DNA from: Ruminococcaceae bacterium UBA6416
GTDB lineage: Bacteria; Bacillota; Clostridia; Oscillospirales; Acutalibacteraceae
Length of the DNA stretch: 35,109 nt
Assembly (NCBI GenBank): GCA_002438505.1
Contig: DJPI01000004.1
Location: 1-35,109, forward strand
Direction of reading: 5' to 3'
The notes beneath the pieces are model-generated. The model was given only the letters and a program-made list of their open reading frames with translations, ran no database searches and was not told the DNA's origin. Shown one piece after another: positions 1 to 8,197 of this stretch; within the stretch, counting starts at the first letter, position 1; every line of letters starts with the position of its first letter. Position numbers and translations under genes: made by a program.

Positions 1-1442
1 TAATAGCCGAAAACGCGGTTATAGCCGATTCTGAGTTTCGGAATACCCGTCTTTTCCTTTTCAGCGGTTTCGATATCGGTGATATACTGCTTTCCGTTTT
101 TCTCGATATAGCGAAGGGAATCAAGTTCTTCGTTGAAGCCGTCCTTAATCATTCCGCCCTCGCGAACTGAAAACGGTGCGTCGGGGTCAATTGCGGAGTC
201 AATCAGCTCATAAACGTCTTCAAGCAAATCGGTCAGCGAGTAAAGCTGTTTAAGATAGGTGCTGTTCATTTTTGAAAGCGCGGCTTTGACGAGCGGAAGC
301 TGTTCGAGCGTCTGTTTCAGGGAATTGAGCTCCTTTGCGTTCGCCGTTTCGTAAACAACTCGCGTGATAAGTCTTTCGATATCGAAAATGTTCGTCAGCG
401 CAAACTGAAGTTCAGAAAGACCGACGCCGTTTGAAACAAGTTCTTCAACCGCGTTTTGGCGTTTGGTAATCACCGCATAGCTGATGAGCGGTTTTTCAAG
501 CCAGGTGCGAAGAAGTCTTTTTCCCATTGAGGTTTTTGTTTTGTCAAGCACCCAAAGGAGCGAACCTTTCTTTTCGCGGTTACGCATAGTTTCGGTGATT
601 TCAAGGTTGCGCTTTGTTGAAAAATCAATTTTCATGTACTGATTTTCCGAGTAGAAATTGATGTCGGTAATATTCGCAACGTCATTTTTTTGAACGTCTT
701 TGAGGTATTTTATCGCCGCGCCGACGGCAATGAGAGCCTCCGGGCTTTCTTTTATGCCGGAGGACGAAAGCTTATCTTCGGAAAAATGCTTTTCACATTC
801 CGAAAGGCAGCTTTCATAGGAAAAGCTTTCTTCGGGATAAACTTCGCAGGAAGCCTCCATACGCTTTGTGATGAAGGAAGCGATAGCTTTATTTTCGGCG
901 CACTTTTTGTTGAGCACGATTTCGCTCGGAGAGAAAACGCCGAGCTCGTTGATAAGCTTGCTTTCCGTTCCCTTTCCGCTGAACGACGTGACGTTCAGCA
1001 CGCCGGTTGAAACGTCGGTAAAGCAAATTCCGCCGCCGTTTTCCGAAAGAAAAATGCAGGTCAGATAATTGTTCTTTGCGTCGTCAAGCATACTGTTTTC
1101 AATAACGCTGCCCTTTGTGACAACGCGGATAACGTCGCGGCTGACAAGACCTTTTGCCGTTGCGGGGTCTTCGGTCTGTTCGCAGATTGCGACTTTATAG
1201 CCTTTTGAAACAAGCTTTGCGATATAGCTGTCTGCGCTATGGAACGGAACGCCGCACATCGGCGCGCGCTCTTCAAGGCCGCAACTTTTTCCGGTAAGAG
1301 TCAGTTCAAGCTCTCTTGACGCGGTTTTTGCGTCTTCAAAAAACATTTCGTAAAAATCGCCGAGACGGAAAAACAAAATAGTGTCCGGGTATTGCTTTTT
1401 AATTTCAAGATATTGTTTCATCATCGGGGTCATTTCCGCCAT
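1..1442 (-). CDS. mutS: DNA mismatch repair protein MutS, N-terminal part (cut by window edge)
   Basis: MutS recognises mismatches and small loops in DNA and starts mismatch repair. About 480 N-terminal codons are present and the frame stays open to base 1, so the C-terminal ATPase domain lies outside the window. Residues near the start show the MutS domain I pattern, with the mismatch-binding Phe-x-Glu in FRLGDFYEMF, followed by APMCGVPFH and the connector and core regions. The start is the ATG at 1442, with an AGAGGGA ribosome binding site upstream. It is the last visible gene of the operon that begins at hprK and follows the ylbF-like gene after 79 bases. The miaB-ylbF-mutS order is common in clostridia. 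Identification is secure. Confidence 0.96.
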   Translation of the reverse strand, partial: MAEMTPMMKQYLEIKKQYPDTILFFRLGDFYEMFFEDAKTASRELELTLTGKSCGLEERAPMCGVPFHSADSYIAKLVSKGYKVAICEQTEDPATAKGLVSRDVIRVVTKGSVIENSMLDDAKNNYLTCIFLSENGGGICFTDVSTGVLNVTSFSGKGTESKLINELGVFSPSEIVLNKKCAENKAIASFITKRMEASCEVYPEESFSYESCLSECEKHFSEDKLSSSGIKESPEALIAVGAAIKYLKDVQKNDVANITDINFYSENQYMKIDFSTKRNLEITETMRNREKKGSLLWVLDKTKTSMGKRLLRTWLEKPLISYAVITKRQNAVEELVSNGVGLSELQFALTNIFDIERLITRVVYETANAKELNSLKQTLEQLPLVKAALSKMNSTYLKQLYSLTDLLEDVYELIDSAIDPDAPFSVREGGMIKDGFNEELDSLRYIEKNGKQYITDIETAEKEKTGIPKLRIGYNRVFGY

Positions 1443-1484
1443 TTTGCTTTTCCCTCTTTCGTTTTTTACAAATCCTTTTTATCT

Positions 1485-1512
1485 GCCGCCGACCGAAAGG
1501 ACGATCGGCGGC
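1485..1512. other. Strong hairpin between ylbF-like gene and mutS
   Basis: An 8-base inverted repeat (GCCGCCGA and its complement) encloses 12 bases in the short gap before mutS. On the coding (minus) strand no U-run follows it, so it does not look like an intrinsic terminator. It may be a processing or stabilising stem that tunes mutS relative to the upstream genes. The structure is seen; the role is inferred. Confidence 0.4.
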
Positions 1513-1521
1513 GAAAAAATT

Positions 1522-1938
1522 TTAGTGGTGACAGTCTGAAGAACAGCTGTCGCAATCGCAGCCGCAGCTGTGCTGTTCTTCGGGTTCGCAGGTTGCGGGG
1601 TCTGCGCCGTTGACGCAAAGGCCGAGAATCTGCATAACGTAATTCATCATTTCGTCAATTTCTTTTCTTGCCGCTTCATAAGCTTTCATTCTTTCGTTGC
1701 CCATGAATTTGTCATAAACAGCGTTAAATTCGCGCTCATATTCTGCCATTTTTTCAGCGTTGGGATTTTCCTGTGCGGCTTCGCGCTGATAGTTCATCTG
1801 AACGAGCTGAATCTTGCCCATAAGGTCAAGAAGCTCGGGATCTTTTTCGTTCTCTTCTCTTGCTTTTGCAAAAGCGAGATATCTTTCGTCCTGCTGGATT
1901 GCCGCGCCGAGTTCGCGCGTGAGTTTGATTACGTCCAT
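1522..1938 (-). CDS. YlbF/YmcA-family protein with Cys-rich C-terminus
   Basis: This 138-residue protein is mostly helical and matches the YlbF/YmcA family. In Bacillus, family members join YaaT in the Y-complex, which helps RNase Y mature certain mRNAs and carries iron-sulfur clusters. The start is the ATG at 1938, with AAGGAG eight bases upstream; a longer reading frame upstream has no ribosome binding site. The last 15 residues hold five cysteines (CGCDC, SC, SSDC) and end in two histidines, a likely metal or Fe-S ligand tail. It lies between miaB, an Fe-S enzyme, and mutS in the same operon. Family assignment is good, but YlbF versus YmcA cannot be told by eye. Confidence 0.8.
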   Translation of the reverse strand: MDVIKLTRELGAAIQQDERYLAFAKAREENEKDPELLDLMGKIQLVQMNYQREAAQENPNAEKMAEYEREFNAVYDKFMGNERMKAYEAARKEIDEMMNYVMQILGLCVNGADPATCEPEEQHSCGCDCDSCSSDCHH

Positions 1939-1993
1939 GTAAAGTACTCCTTGTGAAAAATAATATATTGATAGTCGCGCCTTTCGGCACGTT

Positions 1994-3421
1994 TTATCCT
2001 TGAGAAATAAGCTTGCCTTTAAGAACCCACGTTTTGGGTTCCGTGACTTCAACGGTGACGAACGAACCGATAAGCTCATCCTTTCCGTCAAATTCAATAA
2101 TCACGTTGCCCTCCGTTCTTGAAGAGAGAAGGCCGGAATTTTCGTTCCTTTCTTCAACAAGAACGCGGTACCGCCTGCCCTTCATTGCGGCGGTGCGCTT
2201 TGCGGCAATCTCCTCCTGGAGCGCCGTAAGCTCTGAAAACCACTTTGCCTTTTCCTTTCTGTCAACTGGGTCAGGCATTGAGGCCGCCTTTGTTCCCGGT
2301 CGCGGAGAAAAGATGAAGGTGAAAAGGGAGGTATATTTGACCTCTTTCAGAAGCGAGAGTGTGTCGCAGAATTCCTCATAGGTTTCCCCGGGGAAGCCGA
2401 CAATGATGTCGCTCGTTATTGAAAGCTCCGGCATCAGCTCATATGCATACTTGATAAGCCCCAGATACTTCTTTCGGTCATAATGGCGGTTCATCTCTTT
2501 CAGCACGCGGTCGTTGCCGGACTGAACGGGAAGGTGAAGGTGCTTTGCAACCTTTTTGCAGTTTGCCATTGTTTCAAGAAGCTCCTTTGTGCAGTCTCGC
2601 GGATGGGAGGTCATGAAGCGGATTATGAAATCGCCCTCAATATCGTTTATTGCGCTGAGAAGAGCCGGAAAGCGGAACCTTTCTTCAAGGTCCTTGTTAT
2701 ACGAGTTGACGTTTTGGCCAAGGAGGGTGATTTCTTTGTATCCGGCAGAAACAAGCTGCCTCGCCTCCTCAACAATGAGGTCAAAGCTGCGGCTTCTTTC
2801 GCGCCCTCTGACATACGGAACAACGCAGTATGAGCAAAAGTTGTTGCAGCCGTACATAATCGGAATCCATGCCTTGAACGCGCCGTCGCGGTGGAGCGGA
2901 AGTCCTTCAACAATGTTTCCGTCTCCGCCGGAGAGGTCAAAAACCCTTTTTCCCGAGCAGAGGCACCGGTGAATGAATTCCGGAAGCTTATGAAGAACGT
3001 GGGTGCCGAAAACAAGGTCAACATAGCGGAAGCTGTTTTTGATTCTTTCGGCAACATATTCCTGCTGCATCATGCAGCCGCAAAGGGCAATTATCATATC
3101 CGGCTTTGCGGTTTTATATTTTTTGAGCGCCCCAACATTTCCGAAAACGCGATCCTGGGCGTGTTCGCGGATGGCGCAGGTGTTATAAAGAACAAGGTTG
3201 GCCTCCTCAACGGAGCTTGTCAGTTCATAGCCGAGCGAGCAAAGAATACCTTTGATTTTTTCGCCGTCGGAAACATTGCCCTGGCAGCCGTAGGTATGGA
3301 CAAAGGCTTTCGGCGCCGCGTTTGGAAAGCGCGAGGAAAGAACAAGGGAAACAAGCTTTGAATATTCTTTTTGCTTTTCAAGTTCTTCTTCTGGAACGGT
3401 AAAATTTCTTTTGTTATCCAA
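1994..3421 (-). CDS. miaB: tRNA-2-methylthio-N6-dimethylallyladenosine synthase MiaB
   Basis: MiaB is a radical-SAM methylthiotransferase that modifies i6A37 of tRNAs reading UNN codons. The N-terminal UPF0004 domain shows its three cluster cysteines (TYGCQ, NTCA, CGCM), followed by the radical-SAM motif CNNFCSYC and a C-terminal TRAM region. The chosen start is a TTG at 3421, preceded by GGAGG nine bases upstream, giving about 475 residues. It overlaps the whiA stop by 8 bases, implying translational coupling. An ATG further upstream at 3469 lies inside whiA without a good ribosome binding site. Downstream are the ylbF-like gene and mutS. Confidence 0.95.
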   Translation of the reverse strand: MDNKRNFTVPEEELEKQKEYSKLVSLVLSSRFPNAAPKAFVHTYGCQGNVSDGEKIKGILCSLGYELTSSVEEANLVLYNTCAIREHAQDRVFGNVGALKKYKTAKPDMIIALCGCMMQQEYVAERIKNSFRYVDLVFGTHVLHKLPEFIHRCLCSGKRVFDLSGGDGNIVEGLPLHRDGAFKAWIPIMYGCNNFCSYCVVPYVRGRERSRSFDLIVEEARQLVSAGYKEITLLGQNVNSYNKDLEERFRFPALLSAINDIEGDFIIRFMTSHPRDCTKELLETMANCKKVAKHLHLPVQSGNDRVLKEMNRHYDRKKYLGLIKYAYELMPELSITSDIIVGFPGETYEEFCDTLSLLKEVKYTSLFTFIFSPRPGTKAASMPDPVDRKEKAKWFSELTALQEEIAAKRTAAMKGRRYRVLVEERNENSGLLSSRTEGNVIIEFDGKDELIGSFVTVEVTEPKTWVLKGKLISQG

Positions 3422-4361
3422 TCTTTTTATCCTCCGGGGAAGCTTCACCGAGATGTTCGGCAAAGGCAATAAGTTTTTTTATCCTGTGATTGACCGCCGA
3501 GCGTGAAAGCGGCGGAGAGAACATTTCTCCGAATTCGCGCAGACTTGAATCCGGGTTTTCAACCCGCATAACGGCGAATTGCCTCAAATCCTCCGGAAGC
3601 TCGGAGAGCTTGTTGCGGTCAATAATCTTTTGAATTTTTTCAACCTGAGCGCAGGCGGCGATTGCCGTCCGGGCAACATTTGCGCTGTCAAAATTGGCGC
3701 GGCGGTTGGAAACATTGCGGAAGTCTTTATAAATTTTGATGTTCATAATCTCAAACGCGCAGCCCTGCGCGCCCATAATGTTCAGCAAGTCCTCAATGCT
3801 CTCGCTGTCCTTGATATAGATGATGTTGACATAGCGGCGCACCATGTGCTTCGCCTTGAGGTTATACTCCGTCAGCATCTTCATAAGGTCAAGGCTGAGC
3901 GTCCGGAACGGAACAACAAATTCAAGGTGATAGCCCTTGTTCGGGTTGCTGACCGTTCCGCAGGAGAGAAAGGCTCCGCGGAAAAAAGCCGCGTTGCAGC
4001 AGTTAAGAATCTCACTCTCGCCGCTGCTTTCGTTGAGAAGATTGCCGCGGTTAATGCGGCTGAAAGACTCATTCCCGCTTGTTGAAAAGCAGGAGAGCAC
4101 CGTTTCAATGTCTCGCCCTTTGACGCTGACAGTATATTTTCCGGCCTTTGAAACCGAGATATCGGCCGTGACGCCGGTTTCGCTTTCAAGAAGAGAAGCG
4201 TATTTTTGAGCAACGATTTCATGCTCGGTCATGATTGAAATTCCGCTTTTTGAAAACTCCCGGCCAAAAAGGAGCATGCCGTAGGCCATTGCGTGGCGGC
4301 AACAGGAAGGCATATATTCAATTTTTGCAAGCTCTTCTTTGACGCTGAGCGAAAACGACAT
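3414..4361 (-). CDS. whiA: Sporulation/cell-division regulator WhiA
   Basis: WhiA is a DNA-binding protein with a degenerate LAGLIDADG homing-endonuclease-like N-terminal domain and a C-terminal helix-turn-helix. It affects cell division and chromosome segregation in Firmicutes. The 315-residue length and opening (MSFSLSVKEELAKI, then CCRHAMAYGMLLF) are typical, and the C-terminal part (SPPLSRSAVNHRIKKL) is the HTH. The ATG at 4361 has AAGGAG upstream. In most Firmicutes yvcK/glmR sits between rapZ and whiA; here rapZ ends 29 bases upstream of whiA with no yvcK between. Confidence 0.95.
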   Translation of the reverse strand: MSFSLSVKEELAKIEYMPSCCRHAMAYGMLLFGREFSKSGISIMTEHEIVAQKYASLLESETGVTADISVSKAGKYTVSVKGRDIETVLSCFSTSGNESFSRINRGNLLNESSGESEILNCCNAAFFRGAFLSCGTVSNPNKGYHLEFVVPFRTLSLDLMKMLTEYNLKAKHMVRRYVNIIYIKDSESIEDLLNIMGAQGCAFEIMNIKIYKDFRNVSNRRANFDSANVARTAIAACAQVEKIQKIIDRNKLSELPEDLRQFAVMRVENPDSSLREFGEMFSPPLSRSAVNHRIKKLIAFAEHLGEASPEDKKIG

Positions 4362-4390
4362 GGCGGTTATCTCCTTGTGTGCTCAGTCAG

Positions 4391-5245
4391 TTACTTGAGA
4401 ATGTCCCTGTGGCTGACCGAGGATGAATATCCTTTTTCTTTGAAATGGTTATATAAAATTTCTGCAAAAGTCACCGAACGGTGATGGCCGCCCGTGCAGC
4501 CAACGGCAACAATGAGCTGGCTTCTTCCCTCTTTAACGCAAAGGGGCAAAGCGCAGTCCACAAGCGAAAGAAGCTTTTTTTCATAATCCTTTGATTCCTC
4601 AAAGCTCATAACATAATCAAAAACGGGCTTATCAAGCCCCGTGAGCTGCTTCATCTCCGGAATATAGAAAGGATTCGGAAGAAAACGAACGTCAAAAACA
4701 AAGTCGGCGTCATTCGGTATTCCGTGTTTGAAGCCGAAGGACATGCAGTGAATGTGCATTGACTTGTCACCGGAGCCGGAAAACATTGAGGCAACTCTCA
4801 CCCGGCACTGGATTGCGGAAAGGTTTGAGGTTTCAAGAAGATAGTCCGCCATGCTCTTTGCTTTTTCAAGCATCTTTCTTTCGCGCGCAATGGCGTTTGA
4901 AACCGAGTCATACTTGTCCTGAACCAGCGGATGCTTACGCTTTGTTTCCTTAAAGCGCTTGAGCAGCACCTCATCGCTCGCGTCAATGAACATCAGCTTA
5001 TATTCAATCTGAAGCTCCTTGAGTTCGTCAACAGCCTCAAACAGATCGGAAAACGCCTCTCCGGCGCGGACATCGGTCACAACCGCAACGCGCTCATGCT
5101 CCTTTGAGCTTTTGAGAAGCTCGGCAAAAACCGGAATCAGCTTTGCCGGAAGATTGTCAACGCAAAAAAAGCCGACATCCTCAAGCGAATTGACAACGCA
5201 GGACTTCCCCGCGCCGCTCATTCCCGTAATGATTACAAATTCCAT
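4391..5245 (-). CDS. rapZ: RNase adapter / nucleotide-binding protein RapZ (YvcJ family)
   Basis: RapZ/YvcJ is a P-loop NTPase. In Gram-negatives it controls GlmS synthesis through small RNAs; in Firmicutes it hydrolyses nucleotides and has a less clear role. The N-terminus MEFVIITGMSGAGKS holds Walker A at about residues 8-15, and the C-terminus has the family signature GCTGGHHRSV. The ATG at 5245 gives the usual N-terminus and 284 residues. An in-frame TTG at 5260, overlapping the murB stop, and a GTG at 5254 are less likely alternatives. The gene follows murB immediately and is probably translationally coupled to it. Confidence 0.95.
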   Translation of the reverse strand: MEFVIITGMSGAGKSCVVNSLEDVGFFCVDNLPAKLIPVFAELLKSSKEHERVAVVTDVRAGEAFSDLFEAVDELKELQIEYKLMFIDASDEVLLKRFKETKRKHPLVQDKYDSVSNAIARERKMLEKAKSMADYLLETSNLSAIQCRVRVASMFSGSGDKSMHIHCMSFGFKHGIPNDADFVFDVRFLPNPFYIPEMKQLTGLDKPVFDYVMSFEESKDYEKKLLSLVDCALPLCVKEGRSQLIVAVGCTGGHHRSVTFAEILYNHFKEKGYSSSVSHRDILK

Positions 5246-5256
5246 CCGTATCACCG

Positions 5257-6153
5257 TCAAATCATTTTAATTTCCGTTTCAAGCCTCACGCCGAATTTTT
5301 CAAAAACAGTCCTTTGGCAGCAGTCAATGAGCGCACAGACGTCCGAACATGTTGCTCCGCCGAGATTGACAATGAAGCCTGCGTGCTTTTCGCTGACGGC
5401 CGCGCCGCCGATTCTTTTTCCTTTAAGGCCGCTCTGTTCAATGAGCGCACCGGCAAAATATCCCTCGGGGCGCTTGAAAACGCTGCCAGCGCTGGGGAAG
5501 GAAAGCGGCTGCTTATCCTTCCGCCTTGAAAGAAGCTCATTCATTTTGTTTTCAATTTCCTCTTTGCTGCCCTTTTGAAGCTTAAAGGTCACAAAGGTCA
5601 CAATGCAGCCGTTTTCGGCGTACACACTTTTTCTGTAACCAAAGGAAAGCGATTCTTTTGAAATTTCCCCTTTTTTTCCGTTTTGGTCAACGTGTTCGCA
5701 AAGGGAAACAACATCCTTCATCTCTCCCCCATAGGCTCCGGCATTCATGAACGCCGCTCCGCCGACCGTACCCGGTATTCCGAACGCAAACTCAAGGCCG
5801 GAGAGAAAATTTTCAAGCGCAAACCGGCAAAGAGAAACAAGCATTGCCCCGGCACCGGCGCGGACGGTGGTTTCGTCAATGAGAGTGATTTTTTCAAAAT
5901 CTCCGCAAAGCTTAACAACCGGCCTTTCAATTCCGCCGTCCGAAACAAGGAGGTTGCTCCCGTTCCCGATTATGAACGGCTCAAGGGAAAGCTTTTTGCA
6001 TTCCTCAAGAACAAGAGTAAGCTCACGCTCATTCTTCACCTCAATAAAGAGCCTTGCGTTTCCGCCGATACGGAACGAGGTGTGATTTTTCATCGGTTCG
6101 TTTTCAAAAAAGGAAATTGAATTTTCAAGAAGAAAAGCTGTAATTTCGTTCAA
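5257..6153 (-). CDS. murB: UDP-N-acetylenolpyruvoylglucosamine reductase MurB
   Basis: MurB is the cytosolic FAD enzyme that reduces UDP-GlcNAc-enolpyruvate to UDP-MurNAc in peptidoglycan synthesis. Visible motifs are NHTSFRIGG and GNGSNLLVSD for FAD binding, GIPGTVGGA with NAGAYGGE, the catalytic-serine region SAGSVFKRP, and KHAGFIVN near the end. This fits the short Firmicutes type II form. The best start is a TTG at 6153 with GGGGGA seven bases upstream, giving 298 residues and placing the start 13 bases after the glucokinase stop. Longer in-frame extensions run into glucokinase and have no family similarity that I recognise. Confidence 0.95.
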   Translation of the reverse strand: MNEITAFLLENSISFFENEPMKNHTSFRIGGNARLFIEVKNERELTLVLEECKKLSLEPFIIGNGSNLLVSDGGIERPVVKLCGDFEKITLIDETTVRAGAGAMLVSLCRFALENFLSGLEFAFGIPGTVGGAAFMNAGAYGGEMKDVVSLCEHVDQNGKKGEISKESLSFGYRKSVYAENGCIVTFVTFKLQKGSKEEIENKMNELLSRRKDKQPLSFPSAGSVFKRPEGYFAGALIEQSGLKGKRIGGAAVSEKHAGFIVNLGGATCSDVCALIDCCQRTVFEKFGVRLETEIKMI

Positions 6154-6166
6154 AACCGTTCCCCCG

Positions 6167-7123
6167 TCAATAGCTAACAAGCGCAGCGCCGATGATGCCT
6201 GCGTCATTTCCAAGCTTTGCGCGGCAAAGCTCGGTCTGTGTGGATGCATATCTGCTGTATCTGAACTTTTCAACATATTCGCGCAGCGGAGCAAGGAGAG
6301 TTTCCCCCTCGTTGCAGATTCCGCCGCCGAAGCAGATCATCTCCGGCTGGAAAATGTTGATGATGTTGACCGTTCCAACCGCAACATATTTGATATACTG
6401 TTCAACAACCTTTTTGCCCCATTCATCGCCGGCACGCATTGCGTCAAAGGCCGTTCTTCCGTTAACATTGTCAAGCGAGTCCGCGGCAAGGGACCACATT
6501 TTGCTGTCTCTGTGGTCAAGCATGGCCTTTTGCGTCTGTTCAACAAGGGCGGTTGCGGAAGCGTATGCCTCCCAGCAGCCGGTTCTTCCGCAGTTGCAGG
6601 GAATTCCGTTCATTTCAATAACCATGTGGCCAAGCTCGCCTCCGGCCTCGTTGCAGCCGGCCATAACCTTGCCCTCATTGATGATTCCGCCGCCGACGCC
6701 CGTTCCGAGCGTTATTGCAATAAAGAGCTTTTTGCCCTTTCCAACACCGGCGATAGCCTCGCCCAATGCGGCGCAGTTGGCGTCGTTTTCAAGATAAACC
6801 TTGGCGTCAATCAGCTCGTTAATCAGCTTCACGGCCGGAACCTGGTTGAAATAAAGATTGTTTGCATATTCGATGTATCCGGTTTTTTTGTTAACATTTC
6901 CGGGCGTTCCGATTCCGATGCTTTCAATCTGTGAAAGGGAGATTTTTGCGTCCTCAGCCGCCATTTTAACGCCCTTGACAATGTCCGCCATAATTTCCTC
7001 GGCCGGACGGGGAACATTGGTTTTGAGCTTTCCCCTTCCGATAATATTATAATTTTCATCAATAACTCCGACAGCGATGTTTGTTCCGCCGAGGTCAACG
7101 CCGACTCTGTATTTCTTGTTCAT
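6167..7123 (-). CDS. glcK: ROK-family glucokinase
   Basis: Predicted cytosolic ATP-dependent glucokinase of the ROK family. The phosphate-binding motif DLGGTNIAVGV is near the N-terminus, TLGTGVGGGIINEG follows, then GGELGHM and the zinc-binding signature CNCGRTGCWE. The 318-residue length is normal. The ATG at 7123 has AAGGAGG five bases upstream, and this ribosome binding site overlaps the hprK stop codon, so the two genes are tightly linked. Pairing with hprK and, upstream, glycogen phosphorylase fits a role in glucose use. A ROK kinase for another hexose is possible but less likely. Confidence 0.9.
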   Translation of the reverse strand: MNKKYRVGVDLGGTNIAVGVIDENYNIIGRGKLKTNVPRPAEEIMADIVKGVKMAAEDAKISLSQIESIGIGTPGNVNKKTGYIEYANNLYFNQVPAVKLINELIDAKVYLENDANCAALGEAIAGVGKGKKLFIAITLGTGVGGGIINEGKVMAGCNEAGGELGHMVIEMNGIPCNCGRTGCWEAYASATALVEQTQKAMLDHRDSKMWSLAADSLDNVNGRTAFDAMRAGDEWGKKVVEQYIKYVAVGTVNIINIFQPEMICFGGGICNEGETLLAPLREYVEKFRYSRYASTQTELCRAKLGNDAGIIGAALVSY

Positions 7124-7133
7124 TTTTTCCTCC

Positions 7134-8105
7134 TTAAAAGTCACTCCAAAGTTCAATTTCATCTTCCTGCGGAATAACGTCCTCAACCATTCCGAGGTTA
7201 TGCATAAGCTCGCGTGCGGCGTTATAGCCCATCTTTTTTTGTCTGTTGTTCATCGCCGCAACTTCAATTATTATTGCAAGGTTACGGCCGGGCTTAACGG
7301 GAACGGTGGTTGAAGGAATTTTCACCCCGAGGATTTCCGTTGTTTTGCTCTCAAGACCCATTCTGTCATAAACCTTGTTTGCGTCCCACGGCTCAAGCTC
7401 AATTATCATGTCAATTTTTTCCGAAAGCTTGACCGCGCCCATACCGAAAATGCGCCTTGCATTGATAAGACCGATGCCGCGCAGCTCAATAAAGTGGCGG
7501 ATATTGTCCGGCGCGGTGCCGACAAGGGTTTTCTTCCCGGTTTTTTTGATTTCAACCGCATCGTCCGCAATGAGACGGTGGCCGCGCTTGATGAGCTCAA
7601 CGGCGGTTTCGCTTTTTCCGACTCCGCTGTCACCGACCATGAGGACACCCTCGCCGTATACTTCAACAAAAACGCCGTGGCGCGTAATGCGCTCGGCAAG
7701 CTCAACATTCAAAAACGCAATAACATTCGCCATTGTGTTTGACGTTGAGTCCGGCGTTGAAAGAACGGGAACCTGATATTTTTTTGCAAGCTCAAGAACA
7801 TCATCCGGACATTTGATTGCGCGCGTATAAACAATCGCGGCCGGAGATTTGGACATGAAGTTTTCAAGCCGTTCGGCTCTGTGCTGCGGCGAGCGGCTGT
7901 TTATGTACTCAACCTCGTAGATTCCGAGAAAGTTGATCCTTGCGGGATCAAAAAAATTGTCGTAACCTGCAAGAATGAGTCCCGGGCGGTTAACGTCCGG
8001 AGTTGTTATCATGATATCCTCCGCCGGACGCGGAAGATATACACATTCAAAAGCCATCTCCTTGATGATTTTTGAAAGGGGTACCGAATATTTTTTCTGC
8101 GTCAT
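7134..8105 (-). CDS. hprK: HPr kinase/phosphorylase HprK
   Basis: HprK phosphorylates HPr on Ser46 in response to glycolytic state and removes the phosphate by phosphorolysis, driving carbon catabolite control in Firmicutes. The 323-residue protein has Walker A GDSGVGKS at about 158-165 and the HprK signature LRGIGLINARRIFG at about 208-221. The ATG at 8105 has AGGAGG upstream. It heads the long minus-strand operon. Its substrate HPr is encoded at 24733-24996 in the same window and keeps Ser46. Confidence 0.97.
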   Translation of the reverse strand: MTQKKYSVPLSKIIKEMAFECVYLPRPAEDIMITTPDVNRPGLILAGYDNFFDPARINFLGIYEVEYINSRSPQHRAERLENFMSKSPAAIVYTRAIKCPDDVLELAKKYQVPVLSTPDSTSNTMANVIAFLNVELAERITRHGVFVEVYGEGVLMVGDSGVGKSETAVELIKRGHRLIADDAVEIKKTGKKTLVGTAPDNIRHFIELRGIGLINARRIFGMGAVKLSEKIDMIIELEPWDANKVYDRMGLESKTTEILGVKIPSTTVPVKPGRNLAIIIEVAAMNNRQKKMGYNAARELMHNLGMVEDVIPQEDEIELWSDF

Positions 8106-8127
8106 ATGAAGCCTCCTCGGACATAGA

Positions 8128-8149
8128 TATGGGCATAGATATACCCATA
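8128..8149. promoter_or_regulatory. Palindrome at the hprK transcription start (candidate operator)
   Basis: A 22-base inverted repeat with one mismatched pair (arms TATGGG and CCCATA, AT-rich centre) spans the predicted transcription start, just downstream of the -10 box. The position is right for a repressor site or a 5'-end hairpin. The repeat is seen; regulatory use is inferred. Confidence 0.4.
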
Positions 8150-8150
8150 C

Positions 8151-8179
8151 ATTATATAATATGCCAAGGCGTTTTGCAA
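8151..8179 (-). promoter_or_regulatory. Sigma-A promoter for the hprK-mutS operon
   Basis: The minus strand reads TTGCAA (8179-8174), a 17-base spacer, then TATAAT (8156-8151), about 45 bases before the hprK start. No other comparable promoter was seen between hprK and mutS. There is no clear terminator after glgP, so some read-through from glgP is possible. Confidence 0.75.
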
Positions 8180-8197
8180 GTTATTTGCCGCTTTTTT

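Noticed and set aside
1485..1512. Intrinsic terminator between ylbF-like gene and mutS
   Set aside because: Strong stem, but no U-run on the transcribed strand and mutS lacks another promoter.
2556..2972. Plus-strand open frames opposite miaB and other minus-strand genes
   Set aside because: All lie antisense to well-supported genes and lack ribosome binding sites and recognisable domains.
3419..3469. ATG start for miaB 48 bases upstream of the TTG
   Set aside because: It would deepen the overlap with whiA and has no ribosome binding site, while the TTG has GGAGG at proper spacing.
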